A stretch of DNA of 64,000 nt from Collinsella aerofaciens (lineage in GTDB: Bacteria; Actinomycetota; Coriobacteriia; Coriobacteriales; Coriobacteriaceae). The position numbers and the translations under genes were made by a program. Each line of letters opens with the position of its first letter. The stretch's first letter is position 1. Shown here one piece after another: positions 42,156 through 54,918 of this stretch. The stretch lies in assembly GCF_015670795.1 (NCBI RefSeq), contig NZ_JADPCJ010000003.1:69728-133727 (forward strand), written 5' to 3'. Under the pieces are notes generated by a model that saw only the letters and a program-made list of their open reading frames with translations, was not told the DNA's origin and did not search any database.

Positions 42156-43583
42156 TTAGGCCTCGTCGGTGTCCAGGTCAAAGCCAAAGTAGCGGACCGC
42201 ATTGTTGTAGCTGATGTCGCGCACGATACTGCCCAGCAGCTCCATGTCGGCCGGGTACTTGCCCTGCTCGACCCACTCGCCGATCACGCTGCACAGCACG
42301 CGACGGAAGTACTCGTGGCGCGGATAGGACAGGAAAGAGCGGGAGTCGGTAAGCATGCCCACAAAGTTGCCCAGGACGCCCTCGTTAGCCAGAGCCGTGA
42401 GTTGCTCGCGCATGCCGACCTCGTTGTCGTTGAACCACCAGGCGGAGCCGTTCTGGATCTTACCGGCGGTCGGAGCCTCCTGGAAGCAGCCCATGACGGT
42501 ATCGATCATGGTGTTATCGATGGGGTTCAGGCTGTACAGAATGGTCTTGGGCAGGCCGCAGGTCTCCTGAATGGAGTTGAGGAAATCGGCAAGCTGGTCG
42601 GACGGCGTGTAGTTGGAGATGCAATCGTAGCCGGTATCGGGACCGAGCTTGGCAAACATGGCGCGGTTGTTGTCGCGCTTGCAGCCAAAGTGCAGCTGCA
42701 TGGCCCAGCCCAGACGGACATACTCGCCGGCAACGAACTGCATAAAGGCAGTCTTGTACTTGAGGACCTCTTCCTCGGTAAGCGGCTCGGCAGCCAGACC
42801 CTTGGCAAAGATAGCCTCGATCTCGTCGGCGGTAGCCGGGACGTACATAACGTAGTCGAGTGCGTGGTCGGAGGCGCGGCAGCCCAGCTCGTGAGCAACG
42901 TCGTAGCGCTTGGAAATGGCAGCCTTCATGCCCTCAAAGTCGCTGACCTCGACGCCGGCAACCTCGGAAAGGTGCTTGCAGTAGTCGGCAAACTCCTGGC
43001 CGCGCTCGATGCGCAAAGCGGCATCGGGGCGCATGGCGGGAACGACCTGAACGTCAAAGCTGTCGTCGGCGGCAATCTTCTTGTGCCACTCAAAGCTGTC
43101 GGCGGGGTCGTCGGTAGTGCAGATCATGCGGACGTTGGACTGCTTGATCAGGTTGCGGCAGGTGAAACTGGCCTCGGCGAGCTTGGCGTTGGCAAGGTCC
43201 CAGACCTCCTGGGCAGTCTTGCCGTTGAGGACGCCCTCGTAGCCAAAGTAGCGCTTAAGCTCCAGGTGGCTCCACTCAAAGACGGGGTTGCCAACGCAGC
43301 GACCCAGGGTCTCGGCCCACTTTTGGAACTTCTCGCGAGCAGGGGCGTCGCCAGTGATAAAACGCTCGTCGACGCCGTTGGCACGCATCAGGCGCCACTT
43401 GTAGTGGTCGCCGCCCAGCCAAACCTCGGTGATGTTCTCGAAACGCTTGTCCTCCCAAATCTCCTTAGGAGAAATGTGGCAGTGATAGTCGACGATGGGC
43501 ATGCCCTCGGCAAAGTTGTGGAACAGCTCCTCGCCGGTCTTGGTGCTCAGCAGGAAATCCTGATCGTCCATGAAGTTTTTCAT
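42156..43583 (-). CDS. uxaC: Glucuronate/galacturonate isomerase
   Basis: 475 residues of the amidohydrolase-like UxaC family: MPIVDYHCHISPKEIWEDKRFENITEVWLGGDHYKWRLMRANGV, the ICTTDDPADS strand, and the conserved AMQLHFGCKRDNN and GMLTDSRSFLSYPRHEYFRR. It isomerises galacturonate to tagaturonate. The ATG at 43583 has AAGGGG 7 nt upstream; a longer in-frame start at 43652 would run through the operator and is rejected. First gene of the operon, preceded by two perfect GTGAACGTTCAC sites. Confidence 0.96.
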   Translation of the reverse strand: MKNFMDDQDFLLSTKTGEELFHNFAEGMPIVDYHCHISPKEIWEDKRFENITEVWLGGDHYKWRLMRANGVDERFITGDAPAREKFQKWAETLGRCVGNPVFEWSHLELKRYFGYEGVLNGKTAQEVWDLANAKLAEASFTCRNLIKQSNVRMICTTDDPADSFEWHKKIAADDSFDVQVVPAMRPDAALRIERGQEFADYCKHLSEVAGVEVSDFEGMKAAISKRYDVAHELGCRASDHALDYVMYVPATADEIEAIFAKGLAAEPLTEEEVLKYKTAFMQFVAGEYVRLGWAMQLHFGCKRDNNRAMFAKLGPDTGYDCISNYTPSDQLADFLNSIQETCGLPKTILYSLNPIDNTMIDTVMGCFQEAPTAGKIQNGSAWWFNDNEVGMREQLTALANEGVLGNFVGMLTDSRSFLSYPRHEYFRRVLCSVIGEWVEQGKYPADMELLGSIVRDISYNNAVRYFGFDLDTDEA

Positions 43584-43637
43584 CAAACAACCCCTTTGTT
43601 TGCGGAGCGGGCGCACAATACGCTCGTCATCCTCTAG

Positions 43638-43687
43638 GTGAACGTTCACCATACTAATCCATTACGACTCAAAAGGTGAACGTTCAC
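43638..43687 (-). promoter_or_regulatory. Double operator before uxaC
   Basis: Perfect GTGAACGTTCAC sites at 43638-43649 and 43676-43687, centres 38 bp apart, with a half-site (GGTGAACGGT) at 43701-43710. The best example of the regulon site. Confidence 0.8.
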
Positions 43688-43820
43688 CTAACAACCATGG
43701 GGTGAACGGTAGGTTTTGCCCGTTCAACGGTTGCCGGAGCTGTGACTTGCATGCATTGCGGACCGGTTGGCGTCCCCGAACACCGAACTTGAGCGCTTTT
43801 GCTCAGGTGGGTCATGTCCC

Positions 43821-44017
43821 GACGTACATTTTTGGGAGTATTCAGCATTGGAGCGCGCCGTGCGCCATCCTCAGCGTCCTATTTGGAACGCAGATAGCGC
43901 CCGATCGGCATAAAAAGTGCCCCCGATGGCAAATTACGCCATCGGGGGCACTTAAAACAGTCGTTCTGCACCTCATTCAGGGCATGCCAATGCTGAATAC
44001 TCCCAAAAATGCACGTC
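43821..44017. repeat. 31-bp inverted repeat bracketing a terminator
   Basis: The arms 43821-43851 and 43987-44017 are complementary with one mismatch and enclose 135 nt that contain the hairpin at 43915-43953. Together with the uxaC operators this fills the 460-nt gap 43584-44043, where I see no gene. Same architecture as 61424-61548. Confidence 0.85.
43915..43953. terminator. Terminator of the LacI gene, nested inside a larger inverted repeat
   Basis: 16-bp perfect stem (43915-43930 with 43938-43953) and a 7-nt loop, with A-runs to the left and right giving T-runs on the minus strand (TTTTTATG). Lies 91 nt past the LacI stop. Confidence 0.85.
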
Positions 44018-44043
44018 GCAAGAGGGGGTACCTGCTCAATCGG

Positions 44044-45123
44044 CTAAATACCCGCAAGTTCGCAGTAGCGGTCGACATTGCTGGCAAATACCATCTCGAC
44101 GGCACCCTTCTGGACGGGCACCGTCGGGGTCCTTCCCCACAGCAGATAATCGCCCAGCGTCTTAGCGCCGCGATACGCCAGGCTCGTCGGGTCCTTATAG
44201 ACAATATTGGTAAAGATACCGCGGCGCAAGGCCAGAGCACTTTCGGGAAACAGGTCGTTGCCGATCACCATGACCTGACCGGCCTTGCCGGTCGAGACGA
44301 GCGCGTCGGCAACCACTTCGGAACCAACGGCAAAAACGCTACAGATAAGTTCGGGGGCGTCCGGCGCACTCAAGCGCTTTTCGAGCTCATGCTCGAGTTG
44401 TTTGACTTGCGCATGGGCACCTGCAAGATCCTCAACCTGCCATGGAATATCACGTTCGCGCAGGTAATTGTGGAAGGCGCGGGCGGTTAGATAGTGCGAA
44501 TCGGTATATGGGTCGCCTGTCAAAAGGAGCACGCGGGCGTCGGCCCCAGAAGCATGGACCAGGTTTGCCGCCTGCTCGGCCATAAGGCTGCCTGCCGTCG
44601 AATAATCGGCCAAGCTCGCACCCAAACGATTCAAATGCGGACGGTCGCCGTCGACAAGCTCAATCGTCACGCCCGCCTCGGCGATCTGCCCCAAAAGCTC
44701 AGTCGCACGATCGTCGCCCGGCGCATAGGCGAGCAAGCCATCAATCTTCTCGCCCACCTGCAGACGCTCGTCGATTTGCTCGAGTGCATCAGCGTAGCCG
44801 CCCACGCCAAATTCAACGCGCTCAACCGTAATGCCCCGGTCGATGACCTCCTGTTCAAAGCGATTGCAGCCTTCCCACAGGTAACGGAAAAAGTACGCTC
44901 CCTCGCGCGATGCGCGGGGCAGGCAAAACACCAGATTGATATCCTTGCGGCGCAGGCTTGAGGCACTTGTGTTGCGGTGATAGCCCATGGCCTCGGCCTT
45001 AGCGTTCACCTTGGCGCGCACGGATTCGCTCACGCCGGCCTTTCCCGTCAGAGCCTTGTGCACGGTATTGATGGAAACGCCAAGCTCGGCGGCTATGTCC
45101 TTCATGGTTACGCGAGCGCTCAT
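44044..45123 (-). CDS. LacI-family regulator, probable master regulator of the pectin/uronate cluster
   Basis: 359 residues. The helix-turn-helix is MKDIAAELGVSINTVHKALTG, with the hinge region at about 50-60. A sugar-binding domain follows, with RVLLLTGDPYTDSHYLTARAF and MVIGNDLFPESALALRRGIFTNIVYKDP. The position directly upstream of uxaCBA on the same strand, and the repeated GTGAACGTTCAC palindromes (typical central-CG LacI sites) before uxa, GPH, GH105 and kduD, make it the best candidate for binding them. The ATG at 45123 has GGAG 7 nt upstream. The inducer is not known. Confidence 0.88.
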   Translation of the reverse strand: MSARVTMKDIAAELGVSINTVHKALTGKAGVSESVRAKVNAKAEAMGYHRNTSASSLRRKDINLVFCLPRASREGAYFFRYLWEGCNRFEQEVIDRGITVERVEFGVGGYADALEQIDERLQVGEKIDGLLAYAPGDDRATELLGQIAEAGVTIELVDGDRPHLNRLGASLADYSTAGSLMAEQAANLVHASGADARVLLLTGDPYTDSHYLTARAFHNYLRERDIPWQVEDLAGAHAQVKQLEHELEKRLSAPDAPELICSVFAVGSEVVADALVSTGKAGQVMVIGNDLFPESALALRRGIFTNIVYKDPTSLAYRGAKTLGDYLLWGRTPTVPVQKGAVEMVFASNVDRYCELAGI

Positions 45124-45220
45124 GCGGTTACTCCGTTATAGATAAGTTGCCAATTAATAGTCCAGTTAACGATACCCCAAAAATACTCTTCGACTCGCCG
45201 TGCTCTCCCTCAAATGCACA

Positions 45221-45254
45221 AAGCGCCCCGCGAACGGATGCCCGCGGAGCGCTT
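45221..45254 (-). terminator. Terminator after the Feo-associated small gene
   Basis: 12-bp stem with one mismatch (45221-45232 with 45243-45254), followed on the minus strand by TTTG. Lies 14 nt past the stop. Confidence 0.75.
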
Positions 45255-45267
45255 GGATGTCCGGACC

Positions 45268-45468
45268 TTATTTGATACCGCGACCCAAGTCTTCAGCGAT
45301 TTTGTCTACGCCCTTAAGTGCAGCGCACGTCTTTTTGTTGGAGCAATGCCCCGTGCAAGCGCCGCCCTGAGCGCAGTCGGCGCAAGTGCCCTTGCGGTAG
45401 ATGCGAACGCATACCGCGACAAACGCAATACCGATAACAGCCAGTACAACAATATCGATAGGTGCCAT
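45268..45468 (-). CDS. FeoB-associated Cys-rich membrane protein
   Basis: 66 residues: one N-terminal membrane segment (IDIVVLAVIGIAFVAVCVRIY), then a cysteine-rich cytosolic part (CADCAQGGACTGHCSNKKTC) that could hold iron or an Fe-S cluster. Small proteins of this type are regularly found next to feoB. The ATG at 45468 has AGGAGG 5 nt upstream. It lies 175 nt past feoB and after its terminator. Confidence 0.85.
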   Translation of the reverse strand: MAPIDIVVLAVIGIAFVAVCVRIYRKGTCADCAQGGACTGHCSNKKTCAALKGVDKIAEDLGRGIK

Positions 45469-45585
45469 AGCAAGCCTCCTCTAGTTAACCATCACTTACT
45501 TTACCCCATTCTCCACCTACCAAAAAGGGACAGGTTTATTTTGGTCGGTTTTATCTGCGGAAACGCCACATCTCCCCCACCAAAA

Positions 45586-45614
45586 AGCCCGAGTGTCGCT
45601 GGGACACCCGGGCT
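45586..45614 (-). terminator. Terminator of the feo operon
   Basis: 12-bp stem with one mismatch (45586-45597 with 45603-45614), 5-nt loop, followed by TTTTTGG on the minus strand. 29 nt past the feoB stop. Confidence 0.88.
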
Positions 45615-45643
45615 CGTGGAAAGGGGTTAATCCCTATTCGGAC

Positions 45644-47971
45644 TTAAGCGGAAACTGCGGCGGAAGCAGTGTTGGTCTCGTCCTCATCGGTCCATGCATG
45701 CTTGGGCATGGGACGGAAAATCTGGAAGAGCATCGCGACCAGCAGCACAATGGCCACAACCGTCCAAATACCAAACTGGCCAAGGACAAGCAGGTTGTAG
45801 AACTGGTTGATGAACAGGGCGATCACCCAAGCAAAGGCGCACTCGTAGCCGATGGCAATCGCGGTCCACTTGCCGGAGTCCATCTGGTTGCGGATGGTGC
45901 CAATGGCGGCAAAGCACGGTGCGCACAGCAGGTTGAACGCACCAAAGGCAACGCAAGCGCCCATAGTCGGGAACATGCCGGCGAACGCGGTCCACAGGCT
46001 CGGGTCGGTCTCGCCGGCGTCGGCAACGGAGAGCAGCGAACCGGCGGTGGCGACGACGTTCTCCTTGGCGACAAGGCCAGAGACAGTCAGCGCGGTGGCC
46101 TGCCAGGTGCTAAAGCCGAGCGGGGCGAAGATCCAGGCGACCAGGTTGCCCAGCATGGCAAGCACGGAGTAGTCCATGAACTCCTCGGGGATGCCCTCCA
46201 TAGCAGGCAGGAAGCCAAACGTGCCGTTGTAGCTACCAAAGTTGGAGAGGAACCACACCACGACAGTGGACGCGAAGATGACCGTGCCGGCCTTCTTGAT
46301 AAAGGCCCAGCAGCGCTCCCACACGTGCAGCGCCCAAGAGCGGATCGCCGGGAAGTGGTAGGCAGGAAGCTCCATAACGAACGGCGTCGGGCGGCCGGCG
46401 AAGAGCTTGGTCTTCTTGAGCATGAGGCCCGAGGCGATGACGGCAAAGACACCCAGGAAGTAGAAGAGCGGGCTGATCCACGCGGCGGTGGTGGAAGAAT
46501 CGCCGATAATGGAACCCATGAGCAGGGCAATGATCGGCAGCTTAGCGCCACAGGGAATGAACGTGGTAGTCATGACCGTCATACGGCGGTCCTTCTCGTT
46601 CTCGATGGTCTTGGTGGCCATGACGCCGGGAACGCCGCAGCCCGAGGACACGAGCATAGGAATGAAGGACTTACCGGACAGGCCGAAGCGGCGGAACACG
46701 CGGTCCATGATGAAGGCGACGCGGGCCATATAGCCACAGTCCTCCAGGAAGGACAGCATCACAAAGAGCAGGAACATCTGCGGCACAAAGCCGAAGATGG
46801 CGCCCAGGCCGCCGACGATACCGTCACAGACCAGCGAATCGACCAGGCCACCGTCCTCGGTGCCACCCGCCACAAGTGCGTCGTGGACCATGGTGGTAAT
46901 ACCCGGAACATACGGGCCATACTGCGCAGGGTCGACCGAGTCGGCGTCGTCACCCGCGGCCTCGACAGCCTCATCGTATGCATCGCGGCCCTGACCGAGC
47001 ACATACCAGCCGTCGGTACCGAAGAGCTGGTCGTTGGTGAAGTCGGTCACCGTGCCGCCCAGGGTGGAAACGGCGATGTAGTACACGCAGAACATGATGA
47101 CCACGAAGATCGGCAGACCCAGGATACGGTTGGTAACCACGCGGTCGATCTTCTCGGAGGTGCTCATCTTGGCCGGGGCCTTGGTGAGGCACTCGTCGAT
47201 GATGTGCGCGATCACGCCGTAGCGCTCACCGGTGATGATGGACTCAGCGTCATCGTCGCAGTCCTGCTCGCACTGGGCGACCAGCTGCTCCACGCGAGCG
47301 GCCTTCTCCTTGGTGAGGTTGATGAGCTTGCAGGCGTCCGCGTCGCGCTCGAACAGTTTGACGGCGTAGTAGCGACGCTTGTTAGCAGGAACGCTGGCTG
47401 GCAGGTTGTTCTCGATGTGGTCCAGAACGTCCTCGATGGAGGAATCAAACTTGTGCTCCGGCACCTGGCCCTTGGAAGCAGCAGACTTCTTTACCTGCTC
47501 GAAGAGCTCCTTGATGCCCTTGTTCTTAAGAGCGGAGATCATCATAACCGGGCAGCCGAGCTTCTTGGAAAGCTTGTCGGTGTCGATCTTGTCGCCGTTC
47601 TTCTCGACCAGGTCGGCCATGTTGAGGGCAACGACCACGGGCAGGCCGGTCTCGATGACCTGAAGTGCCAGGTACAGGTTGCGCTCCAAGTTGGTGGCAT
47701 CGACGACTTGGACGACAACATCGGGCTCGCCGCTCATGAGGTAATCGCGCGAGCATTGCTCCTCGGGGCTGTAGGGGGAAAGCGAGTAGATGCCAGGGAG
47801 GTCCGTGATGGTAACGTTCTTGTCGCTTAGGAGCTTGGCCTCCTTTTTCTCAACCGTGACGCCGGGCCAGTTGCCAACGTAGCCGTTGGCGCCGGTGATC
47901 AGGTTGAAAAGCGTGGTCTTGCCGCAGTTGGGGTTACCCGCCAACGCGACATGGATCTGAGAATCCGCCAT
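45644..47971 (-). CDS. feoB: Ferrous iron transport protein B
   Basis: 775-residue inner-membrane Fe2+ transporter. The N-terminal GTPase has G1 GNPNCGKTTLF, G3 DLPGIYSL and the following NAT(N)LERNLYL region, then the helical GDI domain (about 170-270). The membrane part shows the two Gate repeats and the Cys motif VSSGCGVPGVMATKTIENEKDRR. A long acidic loop (about 330-370) follows the first membrane segment. The ATG at 47971 follows AAGGA. Third gene of feoA-feoA-feoB. Confidence 0.96.
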   Translation of the reverse strand: MADSQIHVALAGNPNCGKTTLFNLITGANGYVGNWPGVTVEKKEAKLLSDKNVTITDLPGIYSLSPYSPEEQCSRDYLMSGEPDVVVQVVDATNLERNLYLALQVIETGLPVVVALNMADLVEKNGDKIDTDKLSKKLGCPVMMISALKNKGIKELFEQVKKSAASKGQVPEHKFDSSIEDVLDHIENNLPASVPANKRRYYAVKLFERDADACKLINLTKEKAARVEQLVAQCEQDCDDDAESIITGERYGVIAHIIDECLTKAPAKMSTSEKIDRVVTNRILGLPIFVVIMFCVYYIAVSTLGGTVTDFTNDQLFGTDGWYVLGQGRDAYDEAVEAAGDDADSVDPAQYGPYVPGITTMVHDALVAGGTEDGGLVDSLVCDGIVGGLGAIFGFVPQMFLLFVMLSFLEDCGYMARVAFIMDRVFRRFGLSGKSFIPMLVSSGCGVPGVMATKTIENEKDRRMTVMTTTFIPCGAKLPIIALLMGSIIGDSSTTAAWISPLFYFLGVFAVIASGLMLKKTKLFAGRPTPFVMELPAYHFPAIRSWALHVWERCWAFIKKAGTVIFASTVVVWFLSNFGSYNGTFGFLPAMEGIPEEFMDYSVLAMLGNLVAWIFAPLGFSTWQATALTVSGLVAKENVVATAGSLLSVADAGETDPSLWTAFAGMFPTMGACVAFGAFNLLCAPCFAAIGTIRNQMDSGKWTAIAIGYECAFAWVIALFINQFYNLLVLGQFGIWTVVAIVLLVAMLFQIFRPMPKHAWTDEDETNTASAAVSA

Positions 47972-48046
47972 TCAATCCTTCTTCCTTGTGTGCCTGCGCT
48001 GCTTTCTCCGCGCAGGCTGGATAATGTACTTCAAAGATGCTGCATT

Positions 48047-48066
48047 AAGTTAGAAAAACCTAACTT
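48047..48066. promoter_or_regulatory. Inverted repeat AAGTTAG-N6-CTAACTT before feoB
   Basis: 7-bp perfect arms between feoA and feoB. The TTAG/CTAA wording is reminiscent of DtxR/IdeR-type iron boxes, so iron-dependent control of feoB is possible. Confidence 0.45.
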
Positions 48067-48094
48067 TATCTGCAGAAATATGCGCCCCGAGTCC

Positions 48095-48316
48095 TTACTG
48101 GACCTCGACGACGGCGGCCTCCTCCTTGCGGATGGAAAGCTCGTAGCCGCGCACGTTGATCTCGACCGGATCACCGAGCGGTGCAACCTTCACGACCTTG
48201 AACGAAGTGCCCTTGATGAGCCCCAGGTCCATAAGGTGGCGGCGAAGCGCACCCTCACCGTGAAGCTTGACGATGGTGGAGCTCTCGCCCACCTTAACGT
48301 CACCCAACGTCTTCAT
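48095..48316 (-). CDS. feoA: FeoA-domain protein
   Basis: 73-residue SH3-like protein: LHGEGALRRHLMDLGLIKGTSFKVVKVAPLGDPVEINVRGYELSIRKEEA, the standard FeoA sequence. It assists FeoB at the cytosolic face. The ATG at 48316 has GGGGGAC 6 nt upstream. Second gene of the feo operon. Confidence 0.93.
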   Translation of the reverse strand: MKTLGDVKVGESSTIVKLHGEGALRRHLMDLGLIKGTSFKVVKVAPLGDPVEINVRGYELSIRKEEAAVVEVQ

Positions 48317-48355
48317 CCTCTTGTCCCCCTTTCGGTTTTTATGAAATGCTGCAGA

Positions 48356-48598
48356 CTAACCGACGGTCATGATGTGCATGGCAACCTTGGAATCGATACC
48401 AAAGCGTGCGCCCAGCACGGTGACGATAATATTGGCGCCACTCGAGCTCACCACGTGGATTTCGCTGCCCTCGACAAAGCCGAGGTCCTTGAGGTGGTGC
48501 TTCATATCCTCATTGCCCTTTACACGAGACACGCGCACGGTTTCGCCCGCTTTTACCATCGAAAGCGGCATTGCCGGCATCTGCGGTCCGCAAGACAT
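48356..48598 (-). CDS. feoA: FeoA-domain protein (first copy in operon)
   Basis: 80 residues with the FeoA fold (GNEDMKHHLKDLGFVEGSEIHVVSSSGANIIVTVLGARFGIDSKVAMHI) and a short N-terminal extension starting MSCGPQMPAMPL. Clearly different from the other FeoA, so an old duplication with possible specialisation. The ATG at 48598 has AGGAG 6 nt upstream. Confidence 0.93.
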   Translation of the reverse strand: MSCGPQMPAMPLSMVKAGETVRVSRVKGNEDMKHHLKDLGFVEGSEIHVVSSSGANIIVTVLGARFGIDSKVAMHIMTVG

Positions 48599-48640
48599 GA
48601 GTGGCTCCTAACGTCAGTTCATCCTCAACATCGACGCGGT

Positions 48641-48694
48641 AAAAGTTAACCACGCCTATGTTCGCTTTAGTAAACTAACACGTGGTTAACTTTT
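48641..48694. promoter_or_regulatory. 14-bp inverted repeat upstream of the feo operon
   Basis: AAAAGTTAACCACG (48641-48654) and its exact complement (48681-48694) flank 26 nt that include TTAGTAAACTAA. It sits about 45-95 bp before the first feoA and could be the operator of a metal-responsive repressor. Confidence 0.55.
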
Positions 48695-48744
48695 TGGAAA
48701 GGGTCCCCATTCAGATTTCGAAAAAGTTTCCTATACGAAACAAA

Positions 48745-48779
48745 AGGGCACGGCAAAGGACCATCCTTTACCACGCCCT
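48745..48779 (-). terminator. Terminator after the HPr gene
   Basis: Imperfect 16-bp stem (48745-48760 with 48763-48779), followed by TTTTGTTTCG on the minus strand, 7 nt past the HPr stop. Confidence 0.75.
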
Positions 48780-48786
48780 ATCATGC

Positions 48787-49035
48787 TTAGAGTGAGAGAT
48801 TTCTGATCGACGTAACGCAGGAAGCCTCGTCTACGCCCGAAACGCGGAAGATGATGTCCTCGCCGCACTCGCCGTAGAGAGCCATGAGTCCCATGACATC
48901 GCGGCCATTCGTGTGGCGATCGCCGATACTGACTGACACGTCGCAACGATGCTTGGCAATGATGTCATAGAGCAGCGCAACCGGGCGGGCATGTAATCCC
49001 AACGGATCTTTAATCGTCTTTGTAAACTCGACCAT
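48787..49035 (-). CDS. HPr-family phosphocarrier protein
   Basis: 82 residues with the HPr active-site stretch DPLGLHARPVALLYDI, whose His accepts phosphate from PTS enzyme I. At the regulatory Ser46 position, normally K-S-I-M-G, this protein reads GRDVMGLMALYG, with Asp in place of Ser, so HPr-kinase control appears absent or permanently mimicked. No other PTS gene is nearby. The ATG at 49035 has GGAGGGG 3 nt upstream. Confidence 0.88.
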   Translation of the reverse strand: MVEFTKTIKDPLGLHARPVALLYDIIAKHRCDVSVSIGDRHTNGRDVMGLMALYGECGEDIIFRVSGVDEASCVTSIRNLSL

Positions 49036-49129
49036 GTCCCCTCCCACGACATCGTACATTCGGCTGGCAAACCCAGCCATGTGGTAGTTATTGTAGCGTT
49101 AGATGCTTGTCGAGGACCCTTTCGGACAC

Positions 49130-49357
49130 CCCGTGGACAAAAAGTGGCAAATATGAGTACTGTCACAAATTTAGTAGCAGCAGAATTGAGAGCAAATTGG
49201 CCGATTTGGCCGATTTTAATGTTTTGGAAGCCATCGAATCGCGTCTATAGGGGGTTAGATAAATTGATTTTGAGCCCATTTTCGCTCAGAACAGGCCGAA
49301 AAATATGACACCTCTTTTGCAACAGTACTCATATTTGGCATTTTTTGCCCACAGGGT
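49130..49357. repeat. 34-bp imperfect inverted repeat with 160-nt spacer
   Basis: The arms 49130-49163 and 49324-49357 match at 30 of 34 positions. The spacer is AT-richer than its surroundings and has no clear gene. It occupies most of the 421-nt gap between HPr and the amino acid permease. Confidence 0.78.
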
Positions 49358-49381
49358 CCAAAACCATGCTCCAAAACACAA

Positions 49382-49409
49382 AAGGAGGGGCCTCGTAAGG
49401 CCCCTCCTT
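49382..49409 (-). terminator. Terminator after the APC permease
   Basis: 11-bp perfect stem (49382-49392 with 49399-49409), 6-nt loop, followed on the minus strand by TTTTGTGTTTT. Confidence 0.9.
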
Positions 49410-49456
49410 AGGAAAGGGAATCGATTTATTCCACAGCCGTAGATTAATCCTAGCCG

Positions 49457-50932
<1,476 letters not shown>

Positions 50933-51074
50933 TCATCTATTAAATGTCATCTAAACCCGTCCGAGCTGCAAGTGCAAACACGGACGGCGCACCTGCTAAG
51001 GGGAATGGGGAAAAGGGAGTCAACAAAGCCATCCCCCCTTAACGGCGCGAAGCAAACGTCCAGGCGGACGAATA

Positions 51075-51530
51075 CTACTTGTTGGGGAAGGAATAACCTT
51101 CGACCGTCACGTGCAGTACCACGACGCGGGGATCCGCGGCATCGGCCACGACACGGTAGGCCTCGTCAATTTCGACGACGGCAACGCCGCCGGCGGGAAT
51201 CGTCACGGTCTCCCCCGCCCCCTCAAAGCGCTCGCGATCATCGATATCGCTGTAAGCGCGGGTGCAGGTGAGGCCTGCCTTGGGGGCAACCTCGACGGTC
51301 AGGTCGCCGTCGAGCGGAGCGAGCACGGCATGGTAGCGACGGTGACCGACCAGGTCGGCGGTTGCGGCCTCGCGGGCATAGACCCACCAGTACACCAGCG
51401 AGTCGCCGATGGAGTACGCCACATCGTGCTGCAGTTCAGAAACGCCGTCGAGCGCCTGGCCGGTACGCATCCACTTCTTGACGGACTTCATCTGAGCGTC
51501 GAAATCGGCGCGCGAGTTAAAGACATGCAT
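51075..51530 (-). CDS. ebgC: EbgC-like protein (YhcH/YjgK/YiaL family), beta-galactosidase beta subunit
   Basis: 151 residues of the DUF386/YhcH fold: ALDGVSELQHDVAYSIGDSLVYWWVYAREA, the AVLAPLDGDLTVEVAP strand and a C-terminal HVTVEGYSF. EbgC is needed for full activity of EbgA in E. coli. It starts 3 nt past the ebgA stop with GGAGG 8 nt before the ATG, so the two are co-translated, which supports the assignment over a stand-alone YhcH sugar isomerase. Confidence 0.87.
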   Translation of the reverse strand: MHVFNSRADFDAQMKSVKKWMRTGQALDGVSELQHDVAYSIGDSLVYWWVYAREAATADLVGHRRYHAVLAPLDGDLTVEVAPKAGLTCTRAYSDIDDRERFEGAGETVTIPAGGVAVVEIDEAYRVVADAADPRVVVLHVTVEGYSFPNK

Positions 51531-51533
51531 GGC

Positions 51534-54554
<3,021 letters not shown>

Positions 54555-54577
54555 TCATCATCGTAGTGATTCTTGTG

Positions 54578-54674
54578 CAACCGGTTGTCCTTATCTTACG
54601 GGCGATGCAAAATACTGTGCAACCGGTTGTCCGCTGAACGGTCGATTTGGCCGGGTTAACGGTGCAACCGGTTG
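54578..54674. promoter_or_regulatory. Three CAACCGGTTG operators in the ebgA promoter
   Basis: Palindromes at 54578-54587, 54620-54629 and 54665-54674, spaced 42 and 45 bp (close to four helical turns), each within TGCAACCGGTTGT. They fit a LacI-family repressor, and the gene at 54919, divergent from ebgA, is the obvious one. No gene lies in 54543-54918. Confidence 0.82.
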
Positions 54675-54918
54675 TACAATCGCAACACTTATGTCACCCT
54701 GAGTATCGAAACTCAGCACAAGACATCGTTCTTAAGCTCGTAGGCAACCTCCACGCCCGCTGATATCTCACCCACACGAGACGTATTCGATTTCGGCTTG
54801 GTTGCAAAACGACACCGGTCACCGGATATCATGAACGCTGTTCAGGCGCACTATAGTAAGCTGTATCCGCACTAGCCCGTATCAGTGACAACATCGACCG
54901 CATTTTCCAGGAGACGCC

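Noticed and set aside
43584..43652. Upstream start for uxaC at 43652
   Set aside because: It would translate the GTGAACGTTCAC operator. The ATG at 43583 has a clear ribosome site.
45593..47830. 745-codon plus-strand frame opposite feoB
   Set aside because: Antisense shadow, extremely rich in His, Asp, Gly and Arg.
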